From the NCBI GenBank assembly GCA_947504205.1, contig CANNGL010000001.1, forward strand, positions 434,001 to 498,000: 64,000 nucleotides of DNA, written 5' to 3'. Position 1 is the first letter of the stretch. Each line of letters opens with the position of its first letter. The notes beneath the pieces were generated by a model. That model made no database searches. It was not told the DNA's origin and saw only the letters and a list, made by a program, of their open reading frames with translations. Below are positions 15,313-24,225 of the stretch, piece by piece. The translations under genes and the position numbers were made by a program. This DNA comes from an uncultured Litoreibacter sp. Its GTDB lineage: Bacteria; Pseudomonadota; Alphaproteobacteria; Rhodobacterales; Rhodobacteraceae.

Positions 15313-15909
15313 ATGATTTTGGTTGAGTTGACCTCTACGCCATCCCAAGACCTGCCGATGCAGGAATTTCGGGCGCATTTGCGTCTGGGAACTGGATTTG
15401 GCGATGAGACGCTTCAGGATGAAGTTCTGGAAAGTTATTTGCGCGCGGCCTTGGCGGCCACAGAAGCGCGCATTGGGAAGATGTTGTTCCAACGGAGGGT
15501 GAGTTGGACGCTGACCCGGTGGGCGACATCCCAGGAACAAGCGTTACCGGTCGCACCGGTGAAGGCGCTTGAAGCCGTTGTTGTAACGGACAGAGGTGGG
15601 ACGGATACCAGTGTCGATACGGCTGGATATGCGTTGCTGCAGGACACACACCGTCCGAAAATCTGTGCGACGGGTGCTGCGTTGGCGGCGGTGCCGCCAG
15701 GAGGATCTGTAACGGTCACTTTCGATGCGGGCTTCGGCTTGGCTTGGACGGATATTCCGCCCGACTTGCGCGAAGCCGTTTTCCTTCTTGCCGGGCATTA
15801 CTACGAGAACCGGCATGACACATCAGGTGCAGGCGGGCTTATGCCGTTCGGTGTGATGGCGCTGTTGGACACGCATCGTAACATCCGCATCTTCGGGACC
15901 AGAACATGA
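15313..15909 (+). CDS. GTA head-tail connector (gp6 adaptor)
   Basis: A 198-residue protein of the phage gp6-like head-tail connector family. I choose the ATG at 15313 (GGAG site at 15302-15305); the frame is open back to 15166, but that part is Arg/Gly-rich and passes out of the hairpin region. The core LRLGTGFGDETLQDEVLESYLRAALAATEARIGKMLF is the helical connector signature, and the C-terminal LREAVFLLAGHYYENR motif is typical. The stop overlaps the g7 start (ATGA). Confidence 0.9.
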   Translation: MILVELTSTPSQDLPMQEFRAHLRLGTGFGDETLQDEVLESYLRAALAATEARIGKMLFQRRVSWTLTRWATSQEQALPVAPVKALEAVVVTDRGGTDTSVDTAGYALLQDTHRPKICATGAALAAVPPGGSVTVTFDAGFGLAWTDIPPDLREAVFLLAGHYYENRHDTSGAGGLMPFGVMALLDTHRNIRIFGTRT

Positions 15910-16241
15910 AGGTGCAGTTGACACGCAGGGTTGTGCTGGAAGCCGCGACACGCGTCGCAGATGGTGCGGGCGGCTATAGCAGCGCTTGGGTGCCGCTGGG
16001 GACCTTGTGGGCCGATGTGCGGGCGGGGTCGGGGCGAGAGAAATTTGCTTCCGGCGTCACACGATCGACGGTGCCGCATCGCATCATCGTACGTGGTGCA
16101 CCGGAGGGCGATGCAGGCCGTCCGAAGCCCGATCAACGATTTCGAGAAGGTGCGCGGCTGTTTAGAATAGTTGCGGTTTCCGAATATGATCCAAGCGGGC
16201 GGTATCTGATCTGCTCAACGCTAGAGGAGGTTGCTGGATGA
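15906..16241 (+). CDS. GTA head-closure protein (gp7 stopper)
   Basis: A 111-residue beta-rich protein of the SPP1 gp16-like head-tail joining family, which closes the portal channel after packaging. Typical motifs are LTRRVVLEAATRVADGAGGYSSAWVPLGTLWADVRAGSG and the RIVAVSEYDPSGRYLICSTLEE end. It is coupled to both neighbours by ATGA overlaps, which fixes its start and stop. Confidence 0.9.
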   Translation: MKVQLTRRVVLEAATRVADGAGGYSSAWVPLGTLWADVRAGSGREKFASGVTRSTVPHRIIVRGAPEGDAGRPKPDQRFREGARLFRIVAVSEYDPSGRYLICSTLEEVAG

Positions 16242-16648
16242 GCTATGCGATATCCGCGCCTTTACAAGAGGCTGTCTTCGGTGCACTCGCCAATGATGCG
16301 ACGCTGGATAGCATGGTCAATGGCTCGATTTTTGATGCGGAGCCCACAGGCGCCCTGCCACCAGTTTATGTGACGCTGGGGGCAGAAAGCGCCCGCTCAA
16401 GATCGGACGCAACTGGCGGTGGTGCGACTCATGAGTTTGTCATCAGCGTGGTGACTGAAGCCGCGGGGTTCTTGGGGGCGAAGTCGATCGCGGGTGTGGT
16501 CTCTGACCTTCTGGTTGATGCTGATCTGACGCTGTCCCGCGGACGGCTGGTCAGTTGCCGGTTTCTGAAAGCCAAAGCAGCAAGAGACGATGTTGGCACA
16601 CGCAGACGCGTTGATCTGACCTTCAGAGCCCGGGTCGACGACGTTTGA
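16238..16648 (+). CDS. GTA tail terminator (gp8, DUF3168)
   Basis: A 136-residue DUF3168 protein that caps the tail tube at its head-proximal end. The N-terminal helix LQEAVFGALANDATLDSMVNGSIFDAEPTGALPPVYVTLG and the conserved ETHEF-like strand (here ATHEFVISVVTEAAG) are recognisable. The gene starts inside the g7 stop. A 60-base gap to g9 follows, with nothing notable in it. Confidence 0.9.
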   Translation: MSYAISAPLQEAVFGALANDATLDSMVNGSIFDAEPTGALPPVYVTLGAESARSRSDATGGGATHEFVISVVTEAAGFLGAKSIAGVVSDLLVDADLTLSRGRLVSCRFLKAKAARDDVGTRRRVDLTFRARVDDV

Positions 16649-16708
16649 TTTCTGATAAGTTCGCCTGTGGCAAAGACATTAGTTTAATCAATTTCCTGGA
16701 GACACGAC

Positions 16709-17128
16709 ATGGCTGTTCAACGAGGTAAGGATCTGCTTTTGAAAGTCGATCTGACCGGTGCAGGTCAGTTTGAAACTATCGCTGGACTGCGCGCAACGCG
16801 CATCTCTTTCAATGCTGAACAGGTCGACGTGACCTCGCTTGAAAGCCAAGGCGGCTGGCGGGAGCTATTGGCGGGGGCTGGGATGAAGTCGGCTTCGATT
16901 TCCGGCTCTGGTGTTTTTAGAGATGCCGGTACCGACGAGCGTGCACGGCAGATTTTCTTTGATGGTGAGGTGCCCGATTTTCAGGTGATTATCCCTGATT
17001 TCGGGATCGTCGAAGGCGCGTTCCAGATCACGTCGATTGAATACGCAGGTACGCTGGAAGGTGAAGCGACCTATGAGCTGTCCCTGGCGTCGGCAGGTGC
17101 CCTTGCCTTCTCGCCAGTGGTGGTCTGA
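16709..17128 (+). CDS. GTA major tail tube protein (gp9)
   Basis: A 139-residue TP901-1-type tail tube protein. MAVQRGKDLLLKVDLTGAGQFETIAGLRATRISFNAEQVDVTSLESQGGWRELL is the classic family N-terminus, and the end VEGAFQITSIEYAGTLEGEATYELSLASAGAL forms the closing strands of the tube ring. A GGAG site precedes the ATG. The stop codon shares its last A with the g10 start. Confidence 0.94.
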   Translation: MAVQRGKDLLLKVDLTGAGQFETIAGLRATRISFNAEQVDVTSLESQGGWRELLAGAGMKSASISGSGVFRDAGTDERARQIFFDGEVPDFQVIIPDFGIVEGAFQITSIEYAGTLEGEATYELSLASAGALAFSPVVV

Positions 17129-17448
17129 TGGCCAATCCATATGCTGGCGAGGTTCGGGTGATCCTTGATGGTGCACCGCACGAGATGCGGTTGACTCTTG
17201 GCGCATTGGCAGAGCTCGAAGAAGAGCTTGCCGGGGAAACAGTTCTGAACCTGATCGAGCGGTTTGAAGGGGGGCAGTTCGCGACACGCGACGTGCTTGC
17301 GTTGCTTGTCGCTGGACTGCGCGGTGGCGGCTGGACCGGGACGGCAAAAGATCTTTTGACTGTCGAGATTGAAGGCGGATTGGTGGCGGCGACCAAGGCG
17401 GCGGCGTTGCTTCTGGTGCGCTCGTTTGGGCCGGGCGACGCCGCCTGA
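17128..17448 (+). CDS. GTA tail assembly chaperone-like protein (gp10)
   Basis: A 106-residue protein in the GTA gp10 family, in the slot where siphophages encode a tape-measure chaperone. It opens with MANPYAGEVRVILDGAPHEMRLTLGALAELEEELAG and ends in an Ala/Leu-rich helix. The gene begins on the last base of g9 and ends on the first base of g10.1 (TGATG), so g9-g10-g10.1 form a tightly coupled block. I see no slippery heptamer that would point to a frameshifted fusion. Confidence 0.85.
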   Translation: MANPYAGEVRVILDGAPHEMRLTLGALAELEEELAGETVLNLIERFEGGQFATRDVLALLVAGLRGGGWTGTAKDLLTVEIEGGLVAATKAAALLLVRSFGPGDAA

Positions 17449-17654
17449 TGACACAGAAGAGCGGAGGCTTTGCATGGGCTGTCATGTTGCGTTTGGCCGT
17501 TCGAGACGCGGGCTTGCGGCCTGCGGAGTTCTGGTCGCTGACCCCAGCAGAGTTCGGGCTGATTATCGGAATTGATGAGGTTCAGAAGCCTCTCAATCGG
17601 GCCAGATTGGCGGAATTGGAAGCGCTTTATGCAGACAAAATGGGGGGGAATTAA
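17448..17654 (+). CDS. GTA small tail chaperone (gp10.1)
   Basis: A 68-residue protein, MTQKSGGFAWAVMLRLAVRDAGLRPAEFWSLTPAEF..., matching the phage tail assembly chaperone family found at this place in Rhodobacterales GTAs. It is easily missed because of its size. Its start overlaps the g10 stop, and its stop is 3 bases before the tape-measure gene. Confidence 0.85.
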   Translation: MTQKSGGFAWAVMLRLAVRDAGLRPAEFWSLTPAEFGLIIGIDEVQKPLNRARLAELEALYADKMGGN

Positions 17655-17657
17655 GTC

Positions 17658-18320
17658 ATGGGAATTCTCGAAGGCATTGAAGGGCTGGAGGAGCGGGTCG
17701 AGGGCTTGGAGACGAGCCTTGGTGGGGCCGAGTCTGTCGTAACGACGTTCGAAACAGAGTTGGCGAGCCTGCAATCCACGATGCTCTACACACAAAAGGA
17801 AGTCGCATCGTTGTCGCTGTCGATTGGGGGCGGTTTGCGCAAGGCTTTTGACGGCCTTGTCTTTGATGGCATGCGCCTGTCGGATGCTTTGAAAACAGTG
17901 GCTGAGAGCATGATAAATGCAGCTTACAACTCGGCCCTGAAACCGGTTCAAAACGGGATCGGTTCGTACCTGGCAAACGGTATCAATTCTGTCGTTTCTG
18001 GTCTGATGCCCTTTGAAAACGGCGCGCCGTTTTCGCAAGGGCGGGTGATGCCGTTCGCGAAAGGTGGGGTCATCAGCGGTCCGACGTCGTTTGCGATGCG
18101 CGGTGGCAGTGGATTGATGGGCGAGGCGGGCCCTGAAGCCATCATGCCGCTGACGCGCGGAGCGGATGGTCGCCTTGGTGTTCAATCGGCGGGTGGTGGA
18201 AGCCCGATTGTCGTCAATATGAGTGTTCAGACGCCTGATGTTGCGGGTTTTCAGCGCAGTCAGAGCCAAATTGCGGCGCAAATGAACCGTGCGCTGAGCC
18301 GCGGTCAACGCAATCGTTGA
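17658..18320 (+). CDS. GTA tape-measure protein (gp11)
   Basis: A 220-residue short tape measure, consistent with the short tail of these particles. The N-terminal coiled coil (EGIEGLEERVEGLETSLGGAESVVTTFETELASLQS) is followed by an amphipathic hydrophobic middle and the conserved C-terminal motif FAKGGVISGPTSFAMRGGSGLMGEAGPEAIMPL shared with lambda-like tape measures. An AATTAAGTC spacer with a weak ribosome site precedes it, fitting coupling to g10.1. Confidence 0.9.
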   Translation: MGILEGIEGLEERVEGLETSLGGAESVVTTFETELASLQSTMLYTQKEVASLSLSIGGGLRKAFDGLVFDGMRLSDALKTVAESMINAAYNSALKPVQNGIGSYLANGINSVVSGLMPFENGAPFSQGRVMPFAKGGVISGPTSFAMRGGSGLMGEAGPEAIMPLTRGADGRLGVQSAGGGSPIVVNMSVQTPDVAGFQRSQSQIAAQMNRALSRGQRNR

Positions 18321-18332
18321 GGGAGAAAACAG

Positions 18333-18965
18333 ATGAACTTTCACGAAGTGCGGTTTCCGGCCGCGCTGTCTTTTGGCTCGCTTGGTGGGCCAGAGCGGCG
18401 GACAGAGGTTGTGACGCTTGCGAACGGATTTGAGGAACGGAATACGCCCTGGTCTCATTCGCGCAGGCGCTATGATGCGGGTGTTGGGATGCGTTCACTT
18501 GAGGACGTAGAGACGATGATTGCATTCTTCGAAGCACGGCGGGGGCAACTTTATGGGTTCCGCTGGAAAGACTGGTCGGACTATCGCTCTTGTCGTCCCT
18601 CCGCGCAGATTGCTTTTGATGATCAGCTCATAGGTATCGGTGATGGGATCACAACTGAATTTCAGTTGTGCAAAACCTACGCCTCGGGCGCGTTTTCTTA
18701 TGAACGGCCACTATCCAAGCCGGTGGCGGGTACTGTGCTGGTGGGCCTTGATGGTTTGCAGCTGCAAGAGAGTATTGATTGGGACATCGATCTGACGTCG
18801 GGCAAACTCACCTTTAGTCATGCGCCTGACGAAGAGGTCGAGATAACGGCCGGGTACGAGTTTGATGTCCCTGTCAGGTTTTCGGTTGATACGATCCAAA
18901 CGAGTGTTGCCAGTTTTCAGGCGGGTGACATCCCCAGTGTGCCAGTCGTTGAGGTGCGAGTATGA
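18333..18965 (+). CDS. GTA distal tail protein (gp12, DUF2460)
   Basis: A 210-residue DUF2460 (TIGR02217-type) protein forming the ring at the tip of the tail. It starts MNFHEVRFPAALSFGSLGGPERRTEVVTLANGFEERNTPW and contains YGFRWKDWSDYRS, both family hallmarks. It ends VPVVEVRV. The next gene starts within its stop (ATGA). Confidence 0.94.
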   Translation: MNFHEVRFPAALSFGSLGGPERRTEVVTLANGFEERNTPWSHSRRRYDAGVGMRSLEDVETMIAFFEARRGQLYGFRWKDWSDYRSCRPSAQIAFDDQLIGIGDGITTEFQLCKTYASGAFSYERPLSKPVAGTVLVGLDGLQLQESIDWDIDLTSGKLTFSHAPDEEVEITAGYEFDVPVRFSVDTIQTSVASFQAGDIPSVPVVEVRV

Positions 18966-19828
18966 GCGCGCCCATCGAGACCACAACCCATTGCCGGTGC
19001 TGGCGTGTTGTGCGGCGCGACGGCAGGACTTTTGGATTTACCGATCATGACTGTGATTTGGTTTTTGGTGGCGTAAGTTACCGTGCCGATACCGGGTTGA
19101 CGGCGCAGGCGCTGAGTCAGGTGAACGGGCTTGCGGTGGACAATACCGAGGCCATGGGTGCGCTGAGCGATGAGGCTATTACAGAGGCCGATATCAAGGC
19201 GGGACGCTTTGATGGCGCAGAAGTCACGGCTGCGCTGGTGGACTGGACGCGCCCGGAAGACACGGCTCAGACCGTCTTCAAGGGCACGATTGGAGAAGTG
19301 CGCCGGGGCGGGGGGGCGTTTCACGCGGAACTCAGAGGGCTCTCGGAGGCGCTTAACCGGCCCATTGGGAAGGTCTATCAGAAGCCATGTTCGGCATTGC
19401 TGGGGGACGACCAGTGCAAGGCTGATCTGAATGCTGCGGGCTACCGCGTTGAGATCGCCGTGGAGCTAATCGAGGATGCTCGGATATTGCGATTTGAGCA
19501 GCTTGCGGGATTTGATGATCGATGGTTCGAGCGTGGGAAGTTGGACGTTCTGAGCGGTGAGGCAGAGGGCCTGACCGCACTGATCAAAAATGACCGCGTG
19601 GTCGATGGCACACGGGTCATTGAGCTGTGGGAAGGGCTTCGCGCGGCGATTGTGCCCGGAGACCAGATCCGTTTGACGGCTGGTTGCGACAAGCGAGTGG
19701 AGACCTGTCGTCTGAAGTTCCAAAATCTTGCGAATTATCGCGGCTTTCCGCACGTTCCCGGCGATGACTGGCTGATGACTTATCCGCGACAGTCGCAGCC
19801 GAATACTGGCGGGAGCTTGTTCTCATGA
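18962..19828 (+). CDS. GTA baseplate hub protein (gp13, DUF2163)
   Basis: A 288-residue DUF2163 protein that builds the hub at the tail tip. The N-terminal region GFTDHDCDLVFGGVSYRADTGLTAQA is typical, as is the C-terminal GFPHVPGDDWLMTYP. Four cysteines, C143 and C152 (PCSALLGDDQC) and C242 and C249 (GCDKRVETC), form a CX8C plus CX6C set like that used for an iron-sulfur cluster in lambda-like tip proteins; the metal is inferred. ATGA overlaps link it to both neighbours. Confidence 0.93.
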   Translation: MSAPIETTTHCRCWRVVRRDGRTFGFTDHDCDLVFGGVSYRADTGLTAQALSQVNGLAVDNTEAMGALSDEAITEADIKAGRFDGAEVTAALVDWTRPEDTAQTVFKGTIGEVRRGGGAFHAELRGLSEALNRPIGKVYQKPCSALLGDDQCKADLNAAGYRVEIAVELIEDARILRFEQLAGFDDRWFERGKLDVLSGEAEGLTALIKNDRVVDGTRVIELWEGLRAAIVPGDQIRLTAGCDKRVETCRLKFQNLANYRGFPHVPGDDWLMTYPRQSQPNTGGSLFS

Positions 19829-20268
19829 GCGGGATCGGATCCGAGGTCGTGGCCGTGGCCCGTTCATGGATTGGAACGCCCTATGTGCACCAAGCCTCGT
19901 GCAAGGGAGCTGGGTGTGACTGCTTGGGGTTGCTGCGCGGTATCTGGCGGCATTTTTATGGTGCAGAGCCGGAACGTGTGCCGTCTTACACTGCGGATTG
20001 GGCTGAACCCCAAGGGGAGGAACGGCTGCTCGCCGCAGCGCTCAGGCACTTGGATTGCAAACCGACACTCCATGCAGCGTCCGGTGATATCCTACTGTTT
20101 CGTATGCGTGATGGGGCCATCGCCAAACATCTTGGTGTAGCGAGCCGGGTTGGAGAGGCTCCGTCGTTCATCCACGCCTATTCCGGCCACGGTGTTCTTG
20201 AATCTTCATTCTCCGAGCCTTGGGCGCGCCGTGTTGTTGCGCGTTTTGCATTTCCTTCAAAGGGATAA
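19825..20268 (+). CDS. GTA NlpC/P60 cell-wall peptidase (gp14)
   Basis: A 147-residue NlpC/P60 peptidase carried in the tail to open recipient peptidoglycan. The nucleophile is Cys33 in GAGCDCLGLLRG, and the catalytic His lies in IAKHLGVAS, followed by FIHAYSGHGVLES. These residues are intact, so the enzyme should be active. It sits between the hub and the megatron, its usual place. Confidence 0.93.
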   Translation: MSGIGSEVVAVARSWIGTPYVHQASCKGAGCDCLGLLRGIWRHFYGAEPERVPSYTADWAEPQGEERLLAAALRHLDCKPTLHAASGDILLFRMRDGAIAKHLGVASRVGEAPSFIHAYSGHGVLESSFSEPWARRVVARFAFPSKG

Positions 20269-20274
20269 AATTTA

Positions 20275-23200
20275 ATGGCAACGATCCTTCTTTCAGCCGC
20301 CGGGGCCAGCCTGGGTGGGTTCTTTGGTGGTGGCGCTTTTGGCTTGTCCTCGGCAGTGATCGGCCGGGCTGTCGGCGCTACCGTGGGTCGTTTAATCGAT
20401 CAAAAGCTGATGGGTGGCGGGTCGGAGGTCGTCGAGACCGCCCGCATGGATCGCTTGCGGATCATGGGTGCCAATGAAGGGGGCGGTATCCCCCGGATTT
20501 TAGGACGGATGCGGGTCGCAGGGAATGTCATTTGGGCATCTGATTTCAGAGAATACATATCGTATAGCGGTGGCGGTGGGGGGAAGGGGGCACCTAAACC
20601 TCCGGTTACGAAATCCTACAGCTACACTGTCAGCCTTGCGATCGGACTTTGCGAGGGCGAGATCGCTCGAGTTGGCCGGGTTTGGGCGGATGGAGCAGAA
20701 GTATCCAAAGATGATCTGAACATGCGCGTTTACCATGGCGGTGAAGATCAGCAGCCTGATCCGACAATGGAAGCCATCGAAGGTGACGGCAACGTGCCAG
20801 CTTATCGCGGTTTGGCTTACGTTGTTTTGGAAAACTTGCCTCTGTCGAAGTTTGGCAATCGGGTCCCTCAACTCAGTTTTGAAGTTGTGCGCCGTGCAAG
20901 CCATCCAGCAATGGGCGGATTGGATGAAACAGTGAAAGCTGTGGCTTTGATGCCGGGAAGTGGTGAGCATGCGCTGGCGGCCGAACCGATCTATGTCAGA
21001 GATGCTAATGGTCTGAGCCGCGCCGCAAATCTGAATTCTGCACAGGGCAAGACGGATTTGGAGGCCTCGCTAGAGGCTCTCAATGGGGAGTTACCTAACT
21101 GTAGTGCGACCAGCCTGGTTGTAAGTTGGTTTGGGACCGACCTGAGGGCAGGCGAGTGTCGAGTTCTGCCAAAAGTGGAGACGTCCGCCTCTGGTGGTGC
21201 GGCCTTGGGAAGCGCGCCAGCCCAATCCGCAGCCAGTGGATCTTGGAGCGTTTCTGGCATTGGTCGGCAAAGTGCAGAGGTCGTCGCACGGATCGACAAT
21301 CGCCCGGTTTATGGCGGAACACCGTCTGACGCCTCCGTCGTTTCGTCGATCAAGGCTTTGGGACGCGCAGGGCAGGAGGTTATGTTCTACCCCTTCGTGT
21401 TGATGGAGGTGCTGCCCGACAACCAATTGCCCAATCCTTGGACAGGTGAGTTGGGGCAGGATGCATTTCCCTGGAGGGGACGCATTACGGCGGAGCGCGC
21501 GCCGGGTGTTATCGGAACACCGGATCAGACCAGCTTACTAAACGCGGAGATCGAAGCGTTTATGGGCACCGCTCAGGTTTCTGACTTCTCGGTGCAAGGC
21601 GCGTCCGTTGCGTATTCGGGTGGGTCAGGGTGGGGCTATCGCCGGTTCATTCTGCACTATGCAAGCCTGTGCAAGGCTGCTGGAGGTGTCGATGCATTTT
21701 GCATTGGTTCAGAGCTGCGTGGGTTGACCCAATTGCGCGACGAGACAGGAGCCTTTCCGATGGTTGCTGCTTTAGTTCAGCTTGCCAGAGACGTGCGGTC
21801 AATTCTGGGACCTGACACAAAGATAGGCTATGCTGCGGACTGGTCTGAATACTTCGGATATCATCCTAGCGATGGCAGTGGCGATGTTTTGTTTCATCTT
21901 GATCCACTATGGGCAGATCAGGATATCGATTTCGTTGGCATCGACAATTATATGCCGATCTCGGATTGGCGGGACGGTGATGATCATCTCGATAAGAGCG
22001 CTGGGTCGATCTACGATCTTGATTACTTGAAGAGCAATATTCGCGGTGGCGAAGGCTTCGACTGGTTTTATCGGGACACGGAGAAACGTAACCTTCAACT
22101 GCGCGATGAAATCAGAGACGACGCTTATGGAGAGCCTTGGATTTATCGCTACAAGGATTTTTGGAACTGGTGGTCGCAACCTCATCATGACCGGATAAGT
22201 GGTGTGCGGCAGAGTTCACCAACCGCTTGGGTGCCGCAATCAAAACCCTTTTGGTTTACGGAATTGGGCTGTGCCGCCATCGACAAGGGGACAAATGAAC
22301 CCAACAAGTTTCTCGACCCTAAGTCCAGCGAAAGCGCGCTGCCGCGATTTTCAAATGGCCAGCGGGATGACTTTATGCAGATGCAATATCTGCGAGCATA
22401 TTCGGAACTGTTTGAAGATCCGGACTGGAACCCCGTTTCGAGCGTTTACGGGGCATCCATGGTGGATGCGGATCGGATGTATGTTTGGGCCTGGGATGCC
22501 CGGCCTTGGCCAGAATTTCCAAATGCACTGAACGTTTGGAGTGATGGTGAAAATCACCAGCGCGGTCATTGGTTGACTGGGCGGAGTGCGTCCGTCCGCT
22601 TGTCGGATGCCGTTCGCGATATCTGCAAGATTGCGGGTGTTTCGGATGTGGATGTGTCTAACTTGTATGGCACGGTTCGAGGCTTCTCATTGCCTGATGT
22701 CGAGACAGCGCGCGCTTCGTTGCAGCAGTTGATGCTGACATATGGGTTTGACGCCATTGAGGACGAGGGACAACTTCTGTTCCAGTCTCGCGGAATGTCA
22801 GATGCGACGCAGGTCGAGTTGGACTCTCTTGTAATCGGAGACGACCGCGACACCGTCATTGAAACAGTTCGTGCCCCGGTTGCCGAAGTTACTGGGCAGG
22901 TGCGTCTTAATTATACTGACGCGGATGGAAGTTTTGCTGATCGCGTCGCCGAAGCGCGTTTTCCCGGCGATGACAGCGCAGATTTGACACAAAGCGATGT
23001 TTCGCTTGCTCTAACAGCGCAAGAGGCGCGTGGTGTGGCAGAGCGATGGCTAGCAGAGGCTCGTATCGCGCGCGACTCGGTCAAGTTTGAGCTGCCGCCA
23101 TCCCGAAACGATGTACGGGCTGGGAGCGTTTTGCGCATTCCCGACGAAAAAGGTGCTGAGACCCGCTATAGGGTGGATCGCGTGGATGCCGCAGGTGCGC

Positions 23201-24225
23201 GCAAAGTCGAAGCCGTGCGTGTCGAGCGGCAGATCTATACGCCGAGTGATTCAGTGGAAGCGCTTCCGAGCGTACGTCCTTTCACTGTTCCTATTCCCAT
23301 CTCTGCGCAGTTTATGGACTTGCCTTTGTTACGAGGAACAGAAGTGCCTCACGCGCCGCATATCGCGGCACTTGCGCAACCTTGGCCGGGTGGGGCTGCG
23401 GTGTATGGCTCGTCCGTGGATGCAGATTATCAACTCAATACTGTGGTGGAGGCGCCTGCGACGATGGGTGTCACGGTCTCGCCTCTGCCTGCAGCACAAG
23501 TTGGTCTTTGGCAGCGAGGCCCTCGGTTGAGGGTTGAGTTGGCTCGCGGACAACTGAGTGCTGCTTCGCAGCAAGCGGTGTTTGCCGGGGCGAACACGGC
23601 TGCGATTGGGGACGGATCTTCAGGAAACTGGGAAATCGTTCAGTTTCAAGATGCACAAATGATTGGAGATCAAACATTTGAGTTGAGCGGGTTTCTCAGA
23701 GGGCAAGCGGGTTCCGACGGTCTGATGCCCGACGTTTGGCCGATCGGTTCTCGTTTTGTATTGCTGGACGGAACGCTGCAACAGATTGAGCTTGAGGCAT
23801 CAATGCGGGGTCTGGCGCGCCATTATCGAATAGGTCCCGCGCAGCGACCGGTGGATGATCCGTCTTTCCAGTATTATCTGGAAGCCTTTTCTGGAATTGG
23901 ATTGAAGCCTTATGGTCCGGCGCACCTTAAAGCGACAAGGACCGGCGCTGATCTGGTGATAACCTGGGTCAGGCGCACACGCATCGATGGTGATAACTGG
24001 TCGTCTTTTGAGGTTCCGCTTGGTGAAGACGCAGAACTGTACCTTTTGCGGGTTTTGAACGCTGGTGCGGTCGTCCGGGAGGTCAGCTTGGACCAATCTG
24101 AATGGACCTATAGCGCTGCGTTGCAAGCGGCCGATGGTTTTGGGTCAGGCTCAACGATCGAAGTCGCGCAAATTTCATCTCGGTTTGGACCGGGTTATTT
24201 TTCAAGGATAGAAACCGATGGATAA
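20275..24225 (+). CDS. GTA megatron (gp15, receptor-facing tail fibre/TIM-barrel protein)
   Basis: At 1316 residues this is the largest GTA protein. An N-terminal hydrophobic glycine-rich segment (about 1-45) leads into phage-tail hub domains with SYSYTVSLAIGLCEGEIARVGRVWADG. A GTA TIM-barrel domain spans roughly 400-750 (KIGYAADWSEYFGYHPSDGSGDVLFHLDPLWAD, VGIDNYMPISDW, FWFTELGCAAIDKGTNEPNKF). Later domains include the VSGFLRGQAGSDG-like region (here FELSGFLRGQAGSDGLMPDVWPIGSRFVLL). The frame is intact. It overlaps the next gene by 8 bases. Confidence 0.95.
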   Translation: MATILLSAAGASLGGFFGGGAFGLSSAVIGRAVGATVGRLIDQKLMGGGSEVVETARMDRLRIMGANEGGGIPRILGRMRVAGNVIWASDFREYISYSGGGGGKGAPKPPVTKSYSYTVSLAIGLCEGEIARVGRVWADGAEVSKDDLNMRVYHGGEDQQPDPTMEAIEGDGNVPAYRGLAYVVLENLPLSKFGNRVPQLSFEVVRRASHPAMGGLDETVKAVALMPGSGEHALAAEPIYVRDANGLSRAANLNSAQGKTDLEASLEALNGELPNCSATSLVVSWFGTDLRAGECRVLPKVETSASGGAALGSAPAQSAASGSWSVSGIGRQSAEVVARIDNRPVYGGTPSDASVVSSIKALGRAGQEVMFYPFVLMEVLPDNQLPNPWTGELGQDAFPWRGRITAERAPGVIGTPDQTSLLNAEIEAFMGTAQVSDFSVQGASVAYSGGSGWGYRRFILHYASLCKAAGGVDAFCIGSELRGLTQLRDETGAFPMVAALVQLARDVRSILGPDTKIGYAADWSEYFGYHPSDGSGDVLFHLDPLWADQDIDFVGIDNYMPISDWRDGDDHLDKSAGSIYDLDYLKSNIRGGEGFDWFYRDTEKRNLQLRDEIRDDAYGEPWIYRYKDFWNWWSQPHHDRISGVRQSSPTAWVPQSKPFWFTELGCAAIDKGTNEPNKFLDPKSSESALPRFSNGQRDDFMQMQYLRAYSELFEDPDWNPVSSVYGASMVDADRMYVWAWDARPWPEFPNALNVWSDGENHQRGHWLTGRSASVRLSDAVRDICKIAGVSDVDVSNLYGTVRGFSLPDVETARASLQQLMLTYGFDAIEDEGQLLFQSRGMSDATQVELDSLVIGDDRDTVIETVRAPVAEVTGQVRLNYTDADGSFADRVAEARFPGDDSADLTQSDVSLALTAQEARGVAERWLAEARIARDSVKFELPPSRNDVRAGSVLRIPDEKGAETRYRVDRVDAAGARKVEAVRVERQIYTPSDSVEALPSVRPFTVPIPISAQFMDLPLLRGTEVPHAPHIAALAQPWPGGAAVYGSSVDADYQLNTVVEAPATMGVTVSPLPAAQVGLWQRGPRLRVELARGQLSAASQQAVFAGANTAAIGDGSSGNWEIVQFQDAQMIGDQTFELSGFLRGQAGSDGLMPDVWPIGSRFVLLDGTLQQIELEASMRGLARHYRIGPAQRPVDDPSFQYYLEAFSGIGLKPYGPAHLKATRTGADLVITWVRRTRIDGDNWSSFEVPLGEDAELYLLRVLNAGAVVREVSLDQSEWTYSAALQAADGFGSGSTIEVAQISSRFGPGYFSRIETDG

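Noticed and set aside
17128-17654. Programmed frameshift between g10 and g10.1, as in many siphophage chaperone pairs
   Set aside because: The genes meet at a plain TGATG stop-start and I see no slippery heptamer, so separate translation with coupling is simpler.
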